This document shows positions 18,834-29,308 of a stretch of 64,000 bases of DNA, one piece after another; position 1 is the stretch's first letter, and each line of letters starts with the position of its first letter. The stretch lies in the NCBI RefSeq assembly GCF_000975155.1, contig NZ_BBRG01000001.1, positions 1,657,647-1,721,646 of the forward strand. Direction: 5' to 3'. Origin of the DNA: Demequina globuliformis. GTDB lineage: Bacteria; Actinomycetota; Actinomycetes; Actinomycetales; Demequinaceae. Both the position numbers and the translations under genes were made by a program. Under the pieces are notes generated by a model. The model ran no database searches and was not told the DNA's origin. It worked only from the letters and a program-made list of their open reading frames with translations.

Positions 18834-19271
18834 CTACGTGGGCTCAGCCAGTGCCCAGTCGGCGAAGTCGAATCCTGGGCTCACGACGCAACTCACGAGA
18901 GCCTCCGTGTGGCCCGCCAGGTCCGCTGCCTGCCATACGCCCGCCGGCACCACGGCCATGGGTCGGTGCCCCGCGGCCAGGTCTGGTCCGAGCGTGACGG
19001 TCTCCACGGCATCGGCCGGTTGGTCGCCGTTGCCGCCCAGGCTGAGCGTGAGCGTGCCGGGACCGTGCCATAGCCACAACTCATCCGAGGTGACGACGTG
19101 CCAGGCGGAACGTTCACCCGGCGGCAACAAGTAGTGAATGCAGGTGGCCGCCGGGCGCGTTCCGCCGGGAGTGTCGACCGGCACGGTGCCGGTCCAGACG
19201 CGCTTGAACCACCCGCCTTCCGGGTGGGGCTCGAGGGAGAGGGCCGATGCCGTGGCAGGGACAGCGGTCAT
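18834..19271 (-). CDS. DUF985 cupin protein
   Basis: A 145-residue single-domain cupin of the DUF985 (cupin_5) family. Seen are LEPHPEGGWFKRVW at the start, then IHYLLPPGERSAWHVVTSDELWLWHGPG and the closing VVSPGFDFADW. Molecular function is unknown for the family. Its first residues (ATASAL) are encoded by a copy of the GGGCCGATGC motif. The ATG overlaps the amidohydrolase stop (ATGA), so it belongs to the same operon. Confidence 0.88.
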   Translation of the reverse strand: MTAVPATASALSLEPHPEGGWFKRVWTGTVPVDTPGGTRPAATCIHYLLPPGERSAWHVVTSDELWLWHGPGTLTLSLGGNGDQPADAVETVTLGPDLAAGHRPMAVVPAGVWQAADLAGHTEALVSCVVSPGFDFADWALAEPT

Positions 19272-20602
19272 CGCGCAACTCCGTGCGGTGTGGGGGCGCT
19301 CAGGCCGGTCTCCGTGCGGAAGCGCTCTGTGGTGTGCCGCACCCGGCCAGCGGTGACGGTGGCAGCGGCGCGCCCGTCGCCTGACTCAGCGAGCGTGACG
19401 ATGGTGGCCTCGATCGACGTCACAGGAGTGTCAAAGAAAGCGAGGTCTGCCATGGCGCCCACCGCCAAGTAGCCAGTGCGTCGCGGCCCTTCGTCGATGC
19501 CCATGGCGTGCGCGCCCCCCAGCGTCGCGGCGGTGAGCAGCCGCTCGGCGAGGTCGTCTTTGGAGTAGCCCTGGCCGCGTGCGATGCGCATCAATGCCGC
19601 GATCTCGCCCATGGGATCGAGGGAAGGCGAAGAGGACAGCGAGTCCGTGCCGATCGCGATGGGGCTGCCCTCGCGCAGGTAGGCCGCGACTGGGGGCGCG
19701 TCGAGTCCGATGATCTCGTTGGAGCGCGGGCACAGCGCCACGGTGGTGCCGCGTGCACGGAGGATGGCCCGGTCGCGCTCGGACATGTACACGCCGTGAG
19801 CGACGTGGCAGTCGGGCCCGAGCACGCCCAGGTGGTCAACGTAGTCCGTCGCTGACGTGCCGAATCCTGCCTGCCTCAACTCCCTCAAGCTCCCGAGCCC
19901 CTGGGACTGCCACGGCCCCAAGTGAGCGGCCTCAAACTCACGTTCGATACCTGACTCGCCCAGGTGAATATGGATGCGCCTGCCGCGCTCGCGAACGATG
20001 TCCGGGATCTCCAGCAGCGGGACAATCTCAAGTGAATAGGGCGCGTGCGGGCTCAGCCCCGAGCCGGGGCGGTCGGGCATGGAATCCAGCGCCGCCTCGA
20101 CCTCGGCGCGACCGTGCTCGCGCCAGTCCTCGTTGGACCAGTCGATGACCTCCCAGTAGGCGATGCCCGCGAGCCCTGCATCGTGGAGGGCCGTCGCGGC
20201 CTCGGGATCGGTGACGATGTCTGCGGCTGCCGTGACGCCTGCGACGATCATCTGGCGCGCTCCATCCGCCGCCGCTGCCGCCCAGTCGTGGCCTCGCTGG
20301 TAGACGGGATTGAAGCCCGTGACCCAGTCCTCGAAGCCGTTGTATGTGCGGCTCGCGACCTCCGCCATGCCGGTGTACTGCAGGTGGGTGTGGGCGTTGA
20401 CGAGGCCGGGCATCAGGACCCCTGGCCACCGGACATGGTTGACCGGGAGGCCGCGTTCTTCCAACGAGGCCTCGACCCACGCGCGCTCGCCCACGTGCAG
20501 AATGCGCTCGCCGCGCACCGCGATCGCGCCGTCGAGGATGGGTGGCGCCGTGATGGGCAGGACGAGGTCCGCCGAGTACAGCGTGACGGGGAACGAGGTC
20601 AT
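19268..20602 (-). CDS. metal-dependent amidohydrolase, nucleoside/aminofutalosine deaminase type
   Basis: A 444-residue TIM-barrel amidohydrolase of the ATZ/TRZ/MtaD group. Metal ligands are NAHTHLQ, the His of HIHLGES, the later His of HGVYMSERD and the Asp of IGTDSLSSSPSLD. SPHAPYS and CPRSN are typical of deaminases acting on adenine-type nucleosides (MTA/SAH deaminase or 6-aminodeoxyfutalosine deaminase). Its start overlaps the stop of the SAHH-like gene (20599), and its own stop overlaps the cupin start. Immediate pairing with an SAHH homologue favours a nucleoside substrate derived from S-adenosylhomocysteine over futalosine, but sequence alone does not settle it. Confidence 0.87.
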   Translation of the reverse strand: MTSFPVTLYSADLVLPITAPPILDGAIAVRGERILHVGERAWVEASLEERGLPVNHVRWPGVLMPGLVNAHTHLQYTGMAEVASRTYNGFEDWVTGFNPVYQRGHDWAAAAADGARQMIVAGVTAAADIVTDPEAATALHDAGLAGIAYWEVIDWSNEDWREHGRAEVEAALDSMPDRPGSGLSPHAPYSLEIVPLLEIPDIVRERGRRIHIHLGESGIEREFEAAHLGPWQSQGLGSLRELRQAGFGTSATDYVDHLGVLGPDCHVAHGVYMSERDRAILRARGTTVALCPRSNEIIGLDAPPVAAYLREGSPIAIGTDSLSSSPSLDPMGEIAALMRIARGQGYSKDDLAERLLTAATLGGAHAMGIDEGPRRTGYLAVGAMADLAFFDTPVTSIEATIVTLAESGDGRAAATVTAGRVRHTTERFRTETGLSAPTPHGVAR

Positions 20603-22071
20603 GAGGTCTCCGAGGGGTCGGGGCGCACGGCGTAGCGCGGCGAGCGCCAGTCCGAGTGAAGGGCCGATGCCGGGGTGGGTTGCGGCGCAAGGGTCACCCC
20701 GCGTACGCGGGCTGCGGTCGCGGCGACGTGGTCAACGGCGGTGGGGCTCAGCGCGTGGACGCCGATGCTGGGGCGAGTGCCGACGACCTCCGCAATGGCC
20801 GCGAGTTGGGTGGCGAAGGACAGGTCCATGATTTCGATCGGGTTGCCCTCGGCAGCGGTGACGTTGATGCAGCCGCCGCGGTCAAGAATGAGGGTGCCGG
20901 TCGTGGTGCGGTCCACGTGCGGTGCGACGGCGATGAGGCCGCCGTGCCACGAGATCTCGTGCGGTACGCCGCCCGCGACTGCCACAGCAGCCGCAGCGTC
21001 CACGAGGTCAGGTCCGACCGTCCCCGGCCATCCCGTGGCGGACACCACGAGCGCGTCCTTGCCCAGGGCATCGGCCGGTCCCACCTCGTAGCCATCGTGG
21101 AGAGCGAGCAGCGCGCGAGCCGGGTCGATCTCACTGACGCGCACGTCCGCGCCCAGCGCCCGCAGGTGCGCGGCGACGCCCACTCCCACCGGGCCGTAGC
21201 CGATCACGAGTGCAGGTTGATCGCGCACGCTCGCACCCGCGGTGTCCAGTAGGTCGGCGATCGCGAGCACGCAGCTCTGTCCGGTGCCGTAGCGGTTGTC
21301 GAAGCCCGTCTTGGTGACCGCGTCGTTGACCGCGACCACGCCGGTAGCCAGCGCGCCGCCGGCGTGCATCGCACGCAGGGGCGTGAGGCCGCTCGTGGTC
21401 TCCTCGGTGGCGCCCAGCCAGCGGCGGACCTGGTCGGGGCGCTGGTCGTGCGCCAAGCGGGTGACGTGCGAGCCGTCGTCGACCAGCACGTCGAAGCCAC
21501 GGTCAATAAACGCCAGCGCGCCAGCGAGTTCTTGATCGGGGGTTGCGTCCGCGTCTGCATCGACGGGCACGCCACGCTCGCGGAGGGCGGCGGCTACCTC
21601 CGGGTCCGTCTCGTCTGGATGGGCGTACACCGCGACGGAGGCACCCGCGCTCGCGAGCAGCAGGGCAAGGTTGGCGGTCTTGGGTTCGAGGGTCATCGAC
21701 ACACCCACCGACAATCCGGCCAGCGTGCCCGCGCTCGCGAGTTCGGCGGCGATCGCCGTGGAGACTGGCATGTGCGCGGCGGCGAAGTCGAGCCGGCCCG
21801 CGGCGTCGCCGCGTCCGCCCGTCGGGTTGCCGCCGAGCGTGATCGCCCCGGTGTCGGTATCGAACACGACCCTGTCGGCTGCGGTGCTGTCAGCGTCCTG
21901 GCCCGATTGCCCCCCATCCACACGAGCGCCCATGCCGCGCAGCATGTCGCTGAGGTATGCGGCGACCACGCCCTCGCCGAGCACGGTCATGGGGCGCCCC
22001 GCGATGAGGAGGTTGGTGTCTGAGGCGAAGCGACGCAGCAGCCGCTCCGCTTCTGCGCGCGCATCGGTCAT
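20599..22071 (-). CDS. divergent S-adenosylhomocysteinase-like NAD-binding protein
   Basis: A 490-residue homologue of SAH hydrolase, the NAD-dependent enzyme that splits SAH to adenosine and homocysteine. Conserved features are EETTSG, NDAVTKTGFDNRYGTGQS with the Lys and Asp/Asn of the active site, and the Rossmann loop VIGYGPVGVG. Departures are the usual HLExKTA segment, which reads TLEPKTA (the catalytic-region His replaced by Thr), and absence of the C-terminal KPDxYRY motif. Substrate or chemistry may therefore differ. The ATG at 22071 has no Shine-Dalgarno but a TAAACT box 7 nt upstream, so it looks leaderless. The C-terminal tail contains a GGGCCGATGC copy. Confidence 0.8.
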   Translation of the reverse strand: MTDARAEAERLLRRFASDTNLLIAGRPMTVLGEGVVAAYLSDMLRGMGARVDGGQSGQDADSTAADRVVFDTDTGAITLGGNPTGGRGDAAGRLDFAAAHMPVSTAIAAELASAGTLAGLSVGVSMTLEPKTANLALLLASAGASVAVYAHPDETDPEVAAALRERGVPVDADADATPDQELAGALAFIDRGFDVLVDDGSHVTRLAHDQRPDQVRRWLGATEETTSGLTPLRAMHAGGALATGVVAVNDAVTKTGFDNRYGTGQSCVLAIADLLDTAGASVRDQPALVIGYGPVGVGVAAHLRALGADVRVSEIDPARALLALHDGYEVGPADALGKDALVVSATGWPGTVGPDLVDAAAAVAVAGGVPHEISWHGGLIAVAPHVDRTTTGTLILDRGGCINVTAAEGNPIEIMDLSFATQLAAIAEVVGTRPSIGVHALSPTAVDHVAATAARVRGVTLAPQPTPASALHSDWRSPRYAVRPDPSETS

Positions 22072-22078
22072 GCAGTCA

Positions 22079-22084
22079 AGTTTA
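22079..22084 (-). promoter_or_regulatory. candidate -10 element, leaderless SAHH-like gene
   Basis: TAAACT on the minus strand, separated by 7 nt from the ATG at 22071. With no ribosome-binding site present, transcription would begin at or next to the start codon. Confidence 0.45.
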
Positions 22085-22189
22085 GGTTCACCGCGCTGCT
22101 GGGGTCCCACCCGTTCGCGCCGCGGGCCGTAGCTGCACGTCGATATGGTCACCCCGCGGTCAACCGTGACGCATGTCTCACGGCGTCCG

Positions 22190-22195
22190 TAGGAT
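22190..22195 (+). promoter_or_regulatory. candidate mfd promoter -10
   Basis: TAGGAT, with GTGACG about 18 nt upstream as a possible -35. It lies inside the longest open reading of mfd, so the true mfd start must be further in. Confidence 0.5.
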
Positions 22196-22238
22196 AGTGG
22201 AGCCGGAGATCCCGGTTTATTGGCATGCCTGGAGAAGC

Positions 22239-25200
22239 GTGAACCAGCCCCTCAACGCCCTGCTGAGCCACCTGTCTGTACCCGCGCTGGCGGACGGCGC
22301 GCACCTGATCGCTGCGGCATCGGCCGCTCCCGCGATCGTGGGTGGCGCTGATGCCGATGGTCCGCTGCTTGTTGTGACAGCCTCGGGAGGCGATGCGGAC
22401 ACGCTTGCCGCGGCCATTGGCGCCTACCGCGACCCGGCGACGATTTCGGTGCTGCCCGCGTGGGAGACGCTGCCGCACGAGCGCCTGAGCCCCCGCTCCG
22501 ACACGGTCGCGCGGCGCCTCGCGACGCTGCGCAGGCTGGCGCACCCCGCCGAGGTTGAGAAGGAAGCAGGGCTCCCGGCGCTCGAGGTCGTGGTCGCCCC
22601 CATTCGCGCCTTGCTCCAGCCCCTGGTAGCCGGCCTGGCTGACCTTGAGCCGGTGCACGTGGCGGTGGGGGAGAGCCACGACCTGACGGCGCTCACGGAG
22701 TCTCTCAGCGCGGCTGCGTACACCCGCGTGGACATGGTGGAGCGGCGCGGCGAGTTTGCAGTGCGCGGCGGCATTGTGGACGTCTTTGCACCCACGGATG
22801 CGCACCCCGTGCGCATCGAGTTCTTTGGCGATGAGGTTGACGCGATCCGCTCATTCTCCATTGCCGACCAGCGCTCGCTTGAGTCCGTTGGCCGACTATG
22901 GGCACCGCCGTGCCGCGAACTCTTGCTTACCGAGGATGTGCGCAGCCGGGCAGCGAGCCTCGTGGAGCAGATTCCGGCCGCCTCGGAGATGCTGACCCGC
23001 GTCGCAGACGGACAGGCAGTCGAGGGCATGGAGTCGCTCATCCCGCTGCTCGTGGACCGCCTACAGGCGTTGCCAGAGGTGCTCCCGCGCAATACAACGG
23101 TGGTGTTGGTCGAGCCAGAGCGCCTCGCCCGACGCGCGGAGGACTTGGCGCGCACGGCAGACGAGTTCCTCGCTGCGGCGTGGGTGTCCGCGGCCGCCGG
23201 CGCCGACTCCCCGCTTGAGCCCACCGAAGGCTCGTTCCTCACCCTGGAACAGTTGCGCGAGGCCGCCCAGGACCGTGGGCTCGCTGTCGCGACGCTTGGC
23301 CCCTTTGGTGGCGCCGATGCCACCGTCACCGCGTTGCGCGACCTTGAGGACCATCGTGGTCGCCTGCGCGAAGCGCTCGCCTTGCTGAAGGATCGCTTGG
23401 CTCAGGGATGGAGCGTCCTCGTGACCGCGGCCGGCTCTGGCTCGGCGCACCGACTCGCGGAGCAACTGAACGAAGCCGAGATCCCCGCGCGCGTGCAGGA
23501 ATCGTACGAGCCGCTCGACGGCGCCATCGCCGTGATACCGCACATCACCGGCGCGGGCTTTAGTTCTGAGGACGACCGCGTGCTGGTGATGCACGAGTCC
23601 GACCTCACGGGACGCGCCGCCGTCGCTGCGGGCCCCAAGGTCAAGGTGCCCAGCCGACGCCGCAACGCGGTCGACCCGCTGCAATTGCGACCCGGGGACT
23701 TCGTTGTCCACGAGGCCCACGGCGTAGGCCGGTTCGTGGAACTCACCAAGCGCAGCGTGCGCGGGATCGAGCGCGAATACCTCGTAATCGAGTACGCGCC
23801 GTCCAAGCGCAACGGCCCTGCGGACCGCCTGTCAGTCCCCACCGACCAACTCGATCAGGTCACCAAGTACGTGGGCGGCGAAGCCCCCAGCGTCAACAAG
23901 ATGGGCGGCTCCGACTGGGCCAAGACCAAGACGCGCGCACGCAAGGCAGTCAAGGAAATCGCCGCGGAGCTGATCCGCCTGTACAGCGCGCGCATGGCCA
24001 CGACCGGCCGCGAGTTTGGGCCCGACACCCCATGGCAGCGTGAGCTTGAGGAGTCGTTCGCGTTCGTCGAGACCCCTGATCAGTTGTCGACCATTGACGA
24101 GGTCAAGCAGGACATGGAGCGCTCCGTGCCGATGGACCGGCTCGTCTGCGGCGACGTGGGCTTCGGCAAGACGGAGGTTGCCGTCCGTGCCGCGTTCAAG
24201 GCCATCCAGGACGGCACCCAGGTAGCAGTCCTGTGTCCCACGACCCTGCTCGTGAAGCAGCACGTCGACACGTTCACCGAGCGCTTCGCGCAGTTCCCCG
24301 TGACTGTGAAGGCACTGTCGCGCTTCCAGAGTGACAAGGAAGCCAAGGAGATCATCGACGGCCTCGCGGACGGGAGCGTCGACCTCGTGATCGGCACGCA
24401 CCGCCTCGTCACCGGTCAGGTGCGCTTCAAGAACCTGGGGCTCGTGATCGTCGACGAGGAGCAGCGCTTTGGCGTGGAGCACAAGGAAACCTTGAAGGCC
24501 ATGCGCACCGACGTGGACGTGCTCGCGATGTCCGCGACCCCTATCCCGCGCACGTTGGAAATGGCCGTCACCGGCATCCGTGAAATGTCCACCCTGGCGA
24601 CCCCGCCGGAGGAGCGGCACCCGATCCTTACCTACGTGGGGCCACAGGAAAATCCGCAGGTGGCCGCCGCGATCCGTCGCGAGCTGCTGCGCGACGGACA
24701 AGTCTTCTACATCCACAACTCTGTAAAGACCATTAATGCAGAGGCCCGCCGCCTGAGCGAGCTGGTGCCGGAGGCGCGGATCGCCGTCGCTCACGGTCAG
24801 ATGAGCGAGAAGCAACTTGAGCAGGTCATCGTCGATTATTACGACAAGCAGTACGACGTGCTGGTGTGCACCACCATCGTGGAAACGGGCCTCGACATCT
24901 CGAACGCGAACACCCTCATCGTGGAGCGTGCGGACAAGTTTGGGCTGAGCCAACTGCACCAGTTGCGAGGTCGCGTGGGCCGCGGCCGCGAACGCGCATA
25001 CGCCTACTTCCTGTACCCGCCGGACCGCACGCTGACGGAGACGGCGCACGACCGCCTGCAGACCATCGCCGCCAACACCGACCTGGGCGCCGGCATGGCC
25101 GTCGCCATGAAGGACCTGGAGATTCGCGGTGCGGGCAACCTGCTGGGCGCAGAGCAGTCTGGTCACATCGAAGGTGTGGGCTTTGACCTCTACATCCGCA

Positions 25201-25715
25201 TGGTCGGCGAGGCCGTAGCTTCCTTCCGCGGCGAGGGCGGCGAGGAGCGCGCGCCCATGACGATCGACCTGCCCATCGACGCCCACATTCCGACGCAATA
25301 CATCGAGCACGAACGGCTGCGCCTTGAGGCGTACCGGAAGATCGCGGAGGCGAACTCCGCTGAGGAACTCGAGGCCGTCGCCGAGGAACTGCGCGATCGC
25401 TACGGAAACCTCCCTGAGCCCGTGGAGAACTTGTTCGCCGTGGCGCGATTGCGCTGCGAGGTGCGCGAGACGGGAGTGACCGACGTGGTTGCGCAGGGCA
25501 AGTTCGTGCGGTTCAGCCCGCTCGAGTTGCCGGACTCCGCCGCGATGCGGATCTCGCGCCTGTACCCGGGCACGCTCGTCAAGCCAGCGGTGCGCCAGGT
25601 GCTCGTGCCGGCTCCGCTGACCCAGCGCGTGGGAGGCAAGCCCATCGAGGGACCCGAGGTGCTCGACTGGGTTCGCCAGGTCATCACGGCCACGTCCGTG
25701 GCACCAGTAGGATGA
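22239..25715 (+). CDS. mfd: transcription-repair coupling factor
   Basis: ATP-dependent translocase that removes stalled RNA polymerase and recruits UvrA. About 1,158 residues. An N-terminal UvrB-like module (DVFAPTDAHPVRIEFFGDEV) is followed by the RNAP-interaction domain (LRPGDFVVHEAHGVGRF). The RecG-like motor has Walker A GDVGFGKTEVA, DEEQRFGV and the TRCF motifs RADKFGLSQLHQLRGRVGRG. A C-terminal regulatory domain closes it. The GTG at 22239 is chosen because GGAGA lies just upstream and a likely -10 sits within the longer version (ATG at 22173). It overlaps the next gene by ATGA. Confidence 0.95.
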   Translation: MNQPLNALLSHLSVPALADGAHLIAAASAAPAIVGGADADGPLLVVTASGGDADTLAAAIGAYRDPATISVLPAWETLPHERLSPRSDTVARRLATLRRLAHPAEVEKEAGLPALEVVVAPIRALLQPLVAGLADLEPVHVAVGESHDLTALTESLSAAAYTRVDMVERRGEFAVRGGIVDVFAPTDAHPVRIEFFGDEVDAIRSFSIADQRSLESVGRLWAPPCRELLLTEDVRSRAASLVEQIPAASEMLTRVADGQAVEGMESLIPLLVDRLQALPEVLPRNTTVVLVEPERLARRAEDLARTADEFLAAAWVSAAAGADSPLEPTEGSFLTLEQLREAAQDRGLAVATLGPFGGADATVTALRDLEDHRGRLREALALLKDRLAQGWSVLVTAAGSGSAHRLAEQLNEAEIPARVQESYEPLDGAIAVIPHITGAGFSSEDDRVLVMHESDLTGRAAVAAGPKVKVPSRRRNAVDPLQLRPGDFVVHEAHGVGRFVELTKRSVRGIEREYLVIEYAPSKRNGPADRLSVPTDQLDQVTKYVGGEAPSVNKMGGSDWAKTKTRARKAVKEIAAELIRLYSARMATTGREFGPDTPWQRELEESFAFVETPDQLSTIDEVKQDMERSVPMDRLVCGDVGFGKTEVAVRAAFKAIQDGTQVAVLCPTTLLVKQHVDTFTERFAQFPVTVKALSRFQSDKEAKEIIDGLADGSVDLVIGTHRLVTGQVRFKNLGLVIVDEEQRFGVEHKETLKAMRTDVDVLAMSATPIPRTLEMAVTGIREMSTLATPPEERHPILTYVGPQENPQVAAAIRRELLRDGQVFYIHNSVKTINAEARRLSELVPEARIAVAHGQMSEKQLEQVIVDYYDKQYDVLVCTTIVETGLDISNANTLIVERADKFGLSQLHQLRGRVGRGRERAYAYFLYPPDRTLTETAHDRLQTIAANTDLGAGMAVAMKDLEIRGAGNLLGAEQSGHIEGVGFDLYIRMVGEAVASFRGEGGEERAPMTIDLPIDAHIPTQYIEHERLRLEAYRKIAEANSAEELEAVAEELRDRYGNLPEPVENLFAVARLRCEVRETGVTDVVAQGKFVRFSPLELPDSAAMRISRLYPGTLVKPAVRQVLVPAPLTQRVGGKPIEGPEVLDWVRQVITATSVAPVG

Positions 25716-26344
25716 GGCCCATGACGATCCCCCGACGCCGACGTGCCCTGGCCGCCGCCCTCGCGGGCACGGCCGTTGTTCTGACCGGGTGTGCAGTACC
25801 CGGCCAGGATGGCTCCCCGTCAACCGCGGTGTCCTACCAGGACACGGACATCTCGAACGAGCGAGTGTCTGACCTGTACACCGCGTGGACCAGCCAGGGT
25901 CACGTGTCCGTCACGCGCCGCGGCGTGCTGACGCTCGAAGTGATGCGCGAGCCAATGCTCGACAACCTCGAGCGCCTTGGCATTCAGTACTCCCGCGACT
26001 ACATGGAGGACCTGGCGGCCGAACTGATGCGGTCAGAGGCTGTCGAAGGCCAGCCCACCGAGGAACTCGTCGATGGTGTCGAGGCGGCCTACCTCATGGG
26101 CGCCTATGGCCTGGCTGACACCACGGGCACCTTGCTGCCGGAGATCGCGCAATCCGTCGAGGACGAGGCCGTGACCTCAACCCGCACCGGAGACTTCTCC
26201 GAGGCGGAACTGATCACGACGCTTAATCTCGTGATGCCGTCCGCGAGCAACCGCCTCAACATGAGCGACCCACTGTGGATCACTGAGTTCACGGGCGTGA
26301 ATGCCTTCGTCGAGCCCGACGAGGACTGGATCGCCAGTGAGTGA
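25712..26344 (+). CDS. SurA-like lipoprotein, no PPIase domain
   Basis: A 210-residue secreted lipoprotein: Arg-rich n-region, hydrophobic core and lipobox VLTGC (Cys about 27). A helical domain resembling the SurA N-terminal chaperone region follows (ERVSDLYTAW...). No prolyl isomerase domain follows. Translation probably starts at M1 (25712, overlapping mfd) or M4. The same kind of lipoprotein gene sits by mazG in mycobacteria and relatives. Role in envelope protein folding is inferred. Confidence 0.75.
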   Translation: MRPMTIPRRRRALAAALAGTAVVLTGCAVPGQDGSPSTAVSYQDTDISNERVSDLYTAWTSQGHVSVTRRGVLTLEVMREPMLDNLERLGIQYSRDYMEDLAAELMRSEAVEGQPTEELVDGVEAAYLMGAYGLADTTGTLLPEIAQSVEDEAVTSTRTGDFSEAELITTLNLVMPSASNRLNMSDPLWITEFTGVNAFVEPDEDWIASE

Positions 26345-27035
26345 TGGCCTCACCCGTCTGGTCGAGGTCATGGACCGCCTCAGGTCCCCCGGCGGCTGTC
26401 CTTGGGACGCCGAGCAAACGCACGAAACGCTGATCAAGCACGCCCTCGAGGAAGCCTACGAACTGGCCGAGGCCGTCGAGTCTGGTAGCCGCGCTGACCT
26501 GCGCGAAGAGTTGGGCGACGTGCTCCTCCAGGTCGTCTTCCACGCGCGCGTTGCGCAGGAACACGCCAGCGACCCCTTCGACATCGACGACGTCGCTGAC
26601 GGCGTCGCAGACAAGTTGATTGAACGCCACCCGCACGTCTTTGGTGGGGCCGATGCCGGTACGGCCGAGGACGTTCACGCCCGGTGGGAGCGGATCAAGA
26701 ACGAGACGAAGGGACGACAGTCCGTCATGGACGGCGTCCCGGCCCAGCAGCCCGCCTTGGCGCGGGCGCAAAAGATCATCAGCCGCGCTTCCAAGGCGGG
26801 GCTGCAGGTGAACGACCCCGCCGGCGTCGACATCGGCCACCAACTCCTGGAACTGGTCGCCCGCGCGCAGGCAGAGGGCGTGGACGCCGAGGGCGCGCTG
26901 CGCGCGGCCGTGAGGGAGTACGAGGCTGCCGCCCGGGAGGCCGAGCGTGCCGCCCAGGCGAGCGCCCCGACTGGGCCGCGCGCCCCAGCGGTTGCCTCCC
27001 CAGCATCGGCCGCCACTGAAGGTTCACCCACGTAG
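26337..27035 (+). CDS. mazG: nucleoside triphosphate pyrophosphohydrolase
   Basis: Hydrolyses (d)NTPs to monophosphates, removing damaged or excess nucleotides. 232 residues from a GTG overlapping the lipoprotein stop by 8 nt. The MazG domain (about 5-110) has GGCPWDAEQTHETL, EEAYELAEAV and LREELGDVLLQVVFH. A second, shorter helical region follows. The Ala/Pro-rich tail is disordered, and one motif copy (26647-26656) is in the linker between the two regions. Confidence 0.93.
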   Translation: MSDGLTRLVEVMDRLRSPGGCPWDAEQTHETLIKHALEEAYELAEAVESGSRADLREELGDVLLQVVFHARVAQEHASDPFDIDDVADGVADKLIERHPHVFGGADAGTAEDVHARWERIKNETKGRQSVMDGVPAQQPALARAQKIISRASKAGLQVNDPAGVDIGHQLLELVARAQAEGVDAEGALRAAVREYEAAAREAERAAQASAPTGPRAPAVASPASAATEGSPT

Positions 27036-27106
27036 GACGTTTGTCAGGGCGCACCCCATGCGGGCCATCGCTAGACTCACGAAGAGAACACCACACACAC
27101 AACTGA

Positions 27107-28399
<1,293 letters not shown>

Positions 28400-28434
28400 G
28401 CCACGGCTGGCGGGCTCACGCTCGCCGCTGCCAC

Positions 28435-28468
28435 ACAGGGCCGCGAACCTTCGGGTTCGCGGCCCTGT
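28435..28468 (+). terminator. terminator hairpin after eno
   Basis: Perfect 15-bp stem (28435-28449 with 28454-28468) with a TTCG tetraloop, 36 nt after the eno stop. Confidence 0.85.
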
Positions 28469-28591
28469 TGCGTGCTTGGGCGCATGCGTCGTCGGGCCCG
28501 GGTGTGCGGGCCGCACGTGGGTGAGGGAGATCACGCGACTCGCGGCACCCTGCTGGACAGAAGTCATGGGCGCGGCTGGGACAATGGTCCG

Positions 28592-29308
28592 GTGAGTTCT
28601 CCCCGTCGCCCTGGCACGCCGCGCAGCTCCGCGCGCCCTGCTGGCGATGGCACCCGCCGCACGGGCGGCGCACCCGCGAGCCGCACGGCGCGGCCCGCCG
28701 CGCGCAGTTCGCAGCGCCCCGCGCCGCGCTCGTCGCAACGCGCATCGAGCCGCGGCTCCACCGGCCCGGGGCGCTCCACCACACCACAGGCCCCGCGCAT
28801 CGACGCCAGTAGCCCGCAGGGCTCGATCGCGAGCATGCTGACCTGGCGCACGGCGGTGATTGTCGGCATGCTCATCTTGGCGTTCGCCGTAGTCGCGCCT
28901 GCCGTGCGTGCCTACCTGGACCAGCAGGTGATGCTCGAAGGGCTCCGCGCAGACGCTGAGGTCGCCCAGGCCGAGGTCGACGACCTGAACGCAGAGGTCG
29001 CTCGCTGGGATGACCCTGCGTATCTCGAAGCACAGGCGCGGGAGCGGCTCGCCTACGTCTTTCCCGGTGAGACTCCGTACCGCGTCGTTGACCCCGAGAC
29101 GGCGGTTGACCCCGAGGCTGGGGCCGATGCCGAGGCTGGCGAGACCGCGAAGACCGGGTTGGAGCCCTGGTATGACACGCTGTGGGAGTCGATGACGAGG
29201 GACGACTCGGCTGCGGCGGACGACTCCGCTCAGACCGACTCGGCGCCGCAGCCCGAGCCGACGCAGGGTGAGAAGGAACCGCTGACCGACGTAGACTTCG
29301 GAGGGTGA
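28592..29308 (+). CDS. ftsB: septum formation initiator, FtsB/DivIC family
   Basis: Bitopic division protein of 238 residues that joins FtsL and FtsQ at the septum. A long Arg/Ser/Pro-rich cytoplasmic N terminus (about 1-80) precedes one membrane helix (TAVIVGMLILAFAVVAPAV, about 83-101). A coiled coil (LRADAEVAQAEVDDLNAEVA) follows, then the family motif DDPAYLEAQARERLAYVFPGE. The acidic C-terminal tail contains a GGGCCGATGC copy (29121-29130). The GTG at 28592 follows GACAAT by 6 nt with no Shine-Dalgarno, so a leaderless start is likely. Confidence 0.88.
   Translation: MSSPRRPGTPRSSARPAGDGTRRTGGAPASRTARPAARSSQRPAPRSSQRASSRGSTGPGRSTTPQAPRIDASSPQGSIASMLTWRTAVIVGMLILAFAVVAPAVRAYLDQQVMLEGLRADAEVAQAEVDDLNAEVARWDDPAYLEAQARERLAYVFPGETPYRVVDPETAVDPEAGADAEAGETAKTGLEPWYDTLWESMTRDDSAAADDSAQTDSAPQPEPTQGEKEPLTDVDFGG

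Noticed and set aside
22173-22238. Longer mfd N terminus from ATG 22173
   Set aside because: A likely promoter -10 (TAGGAT) lies inside it, and the GTG at 22239 has GGAGA upstream.
23832-25823. 663-codon minus-strand open frame opposite mfd
   Set aside because: Shadow of the mfd codon pattern with no recognisable domain.
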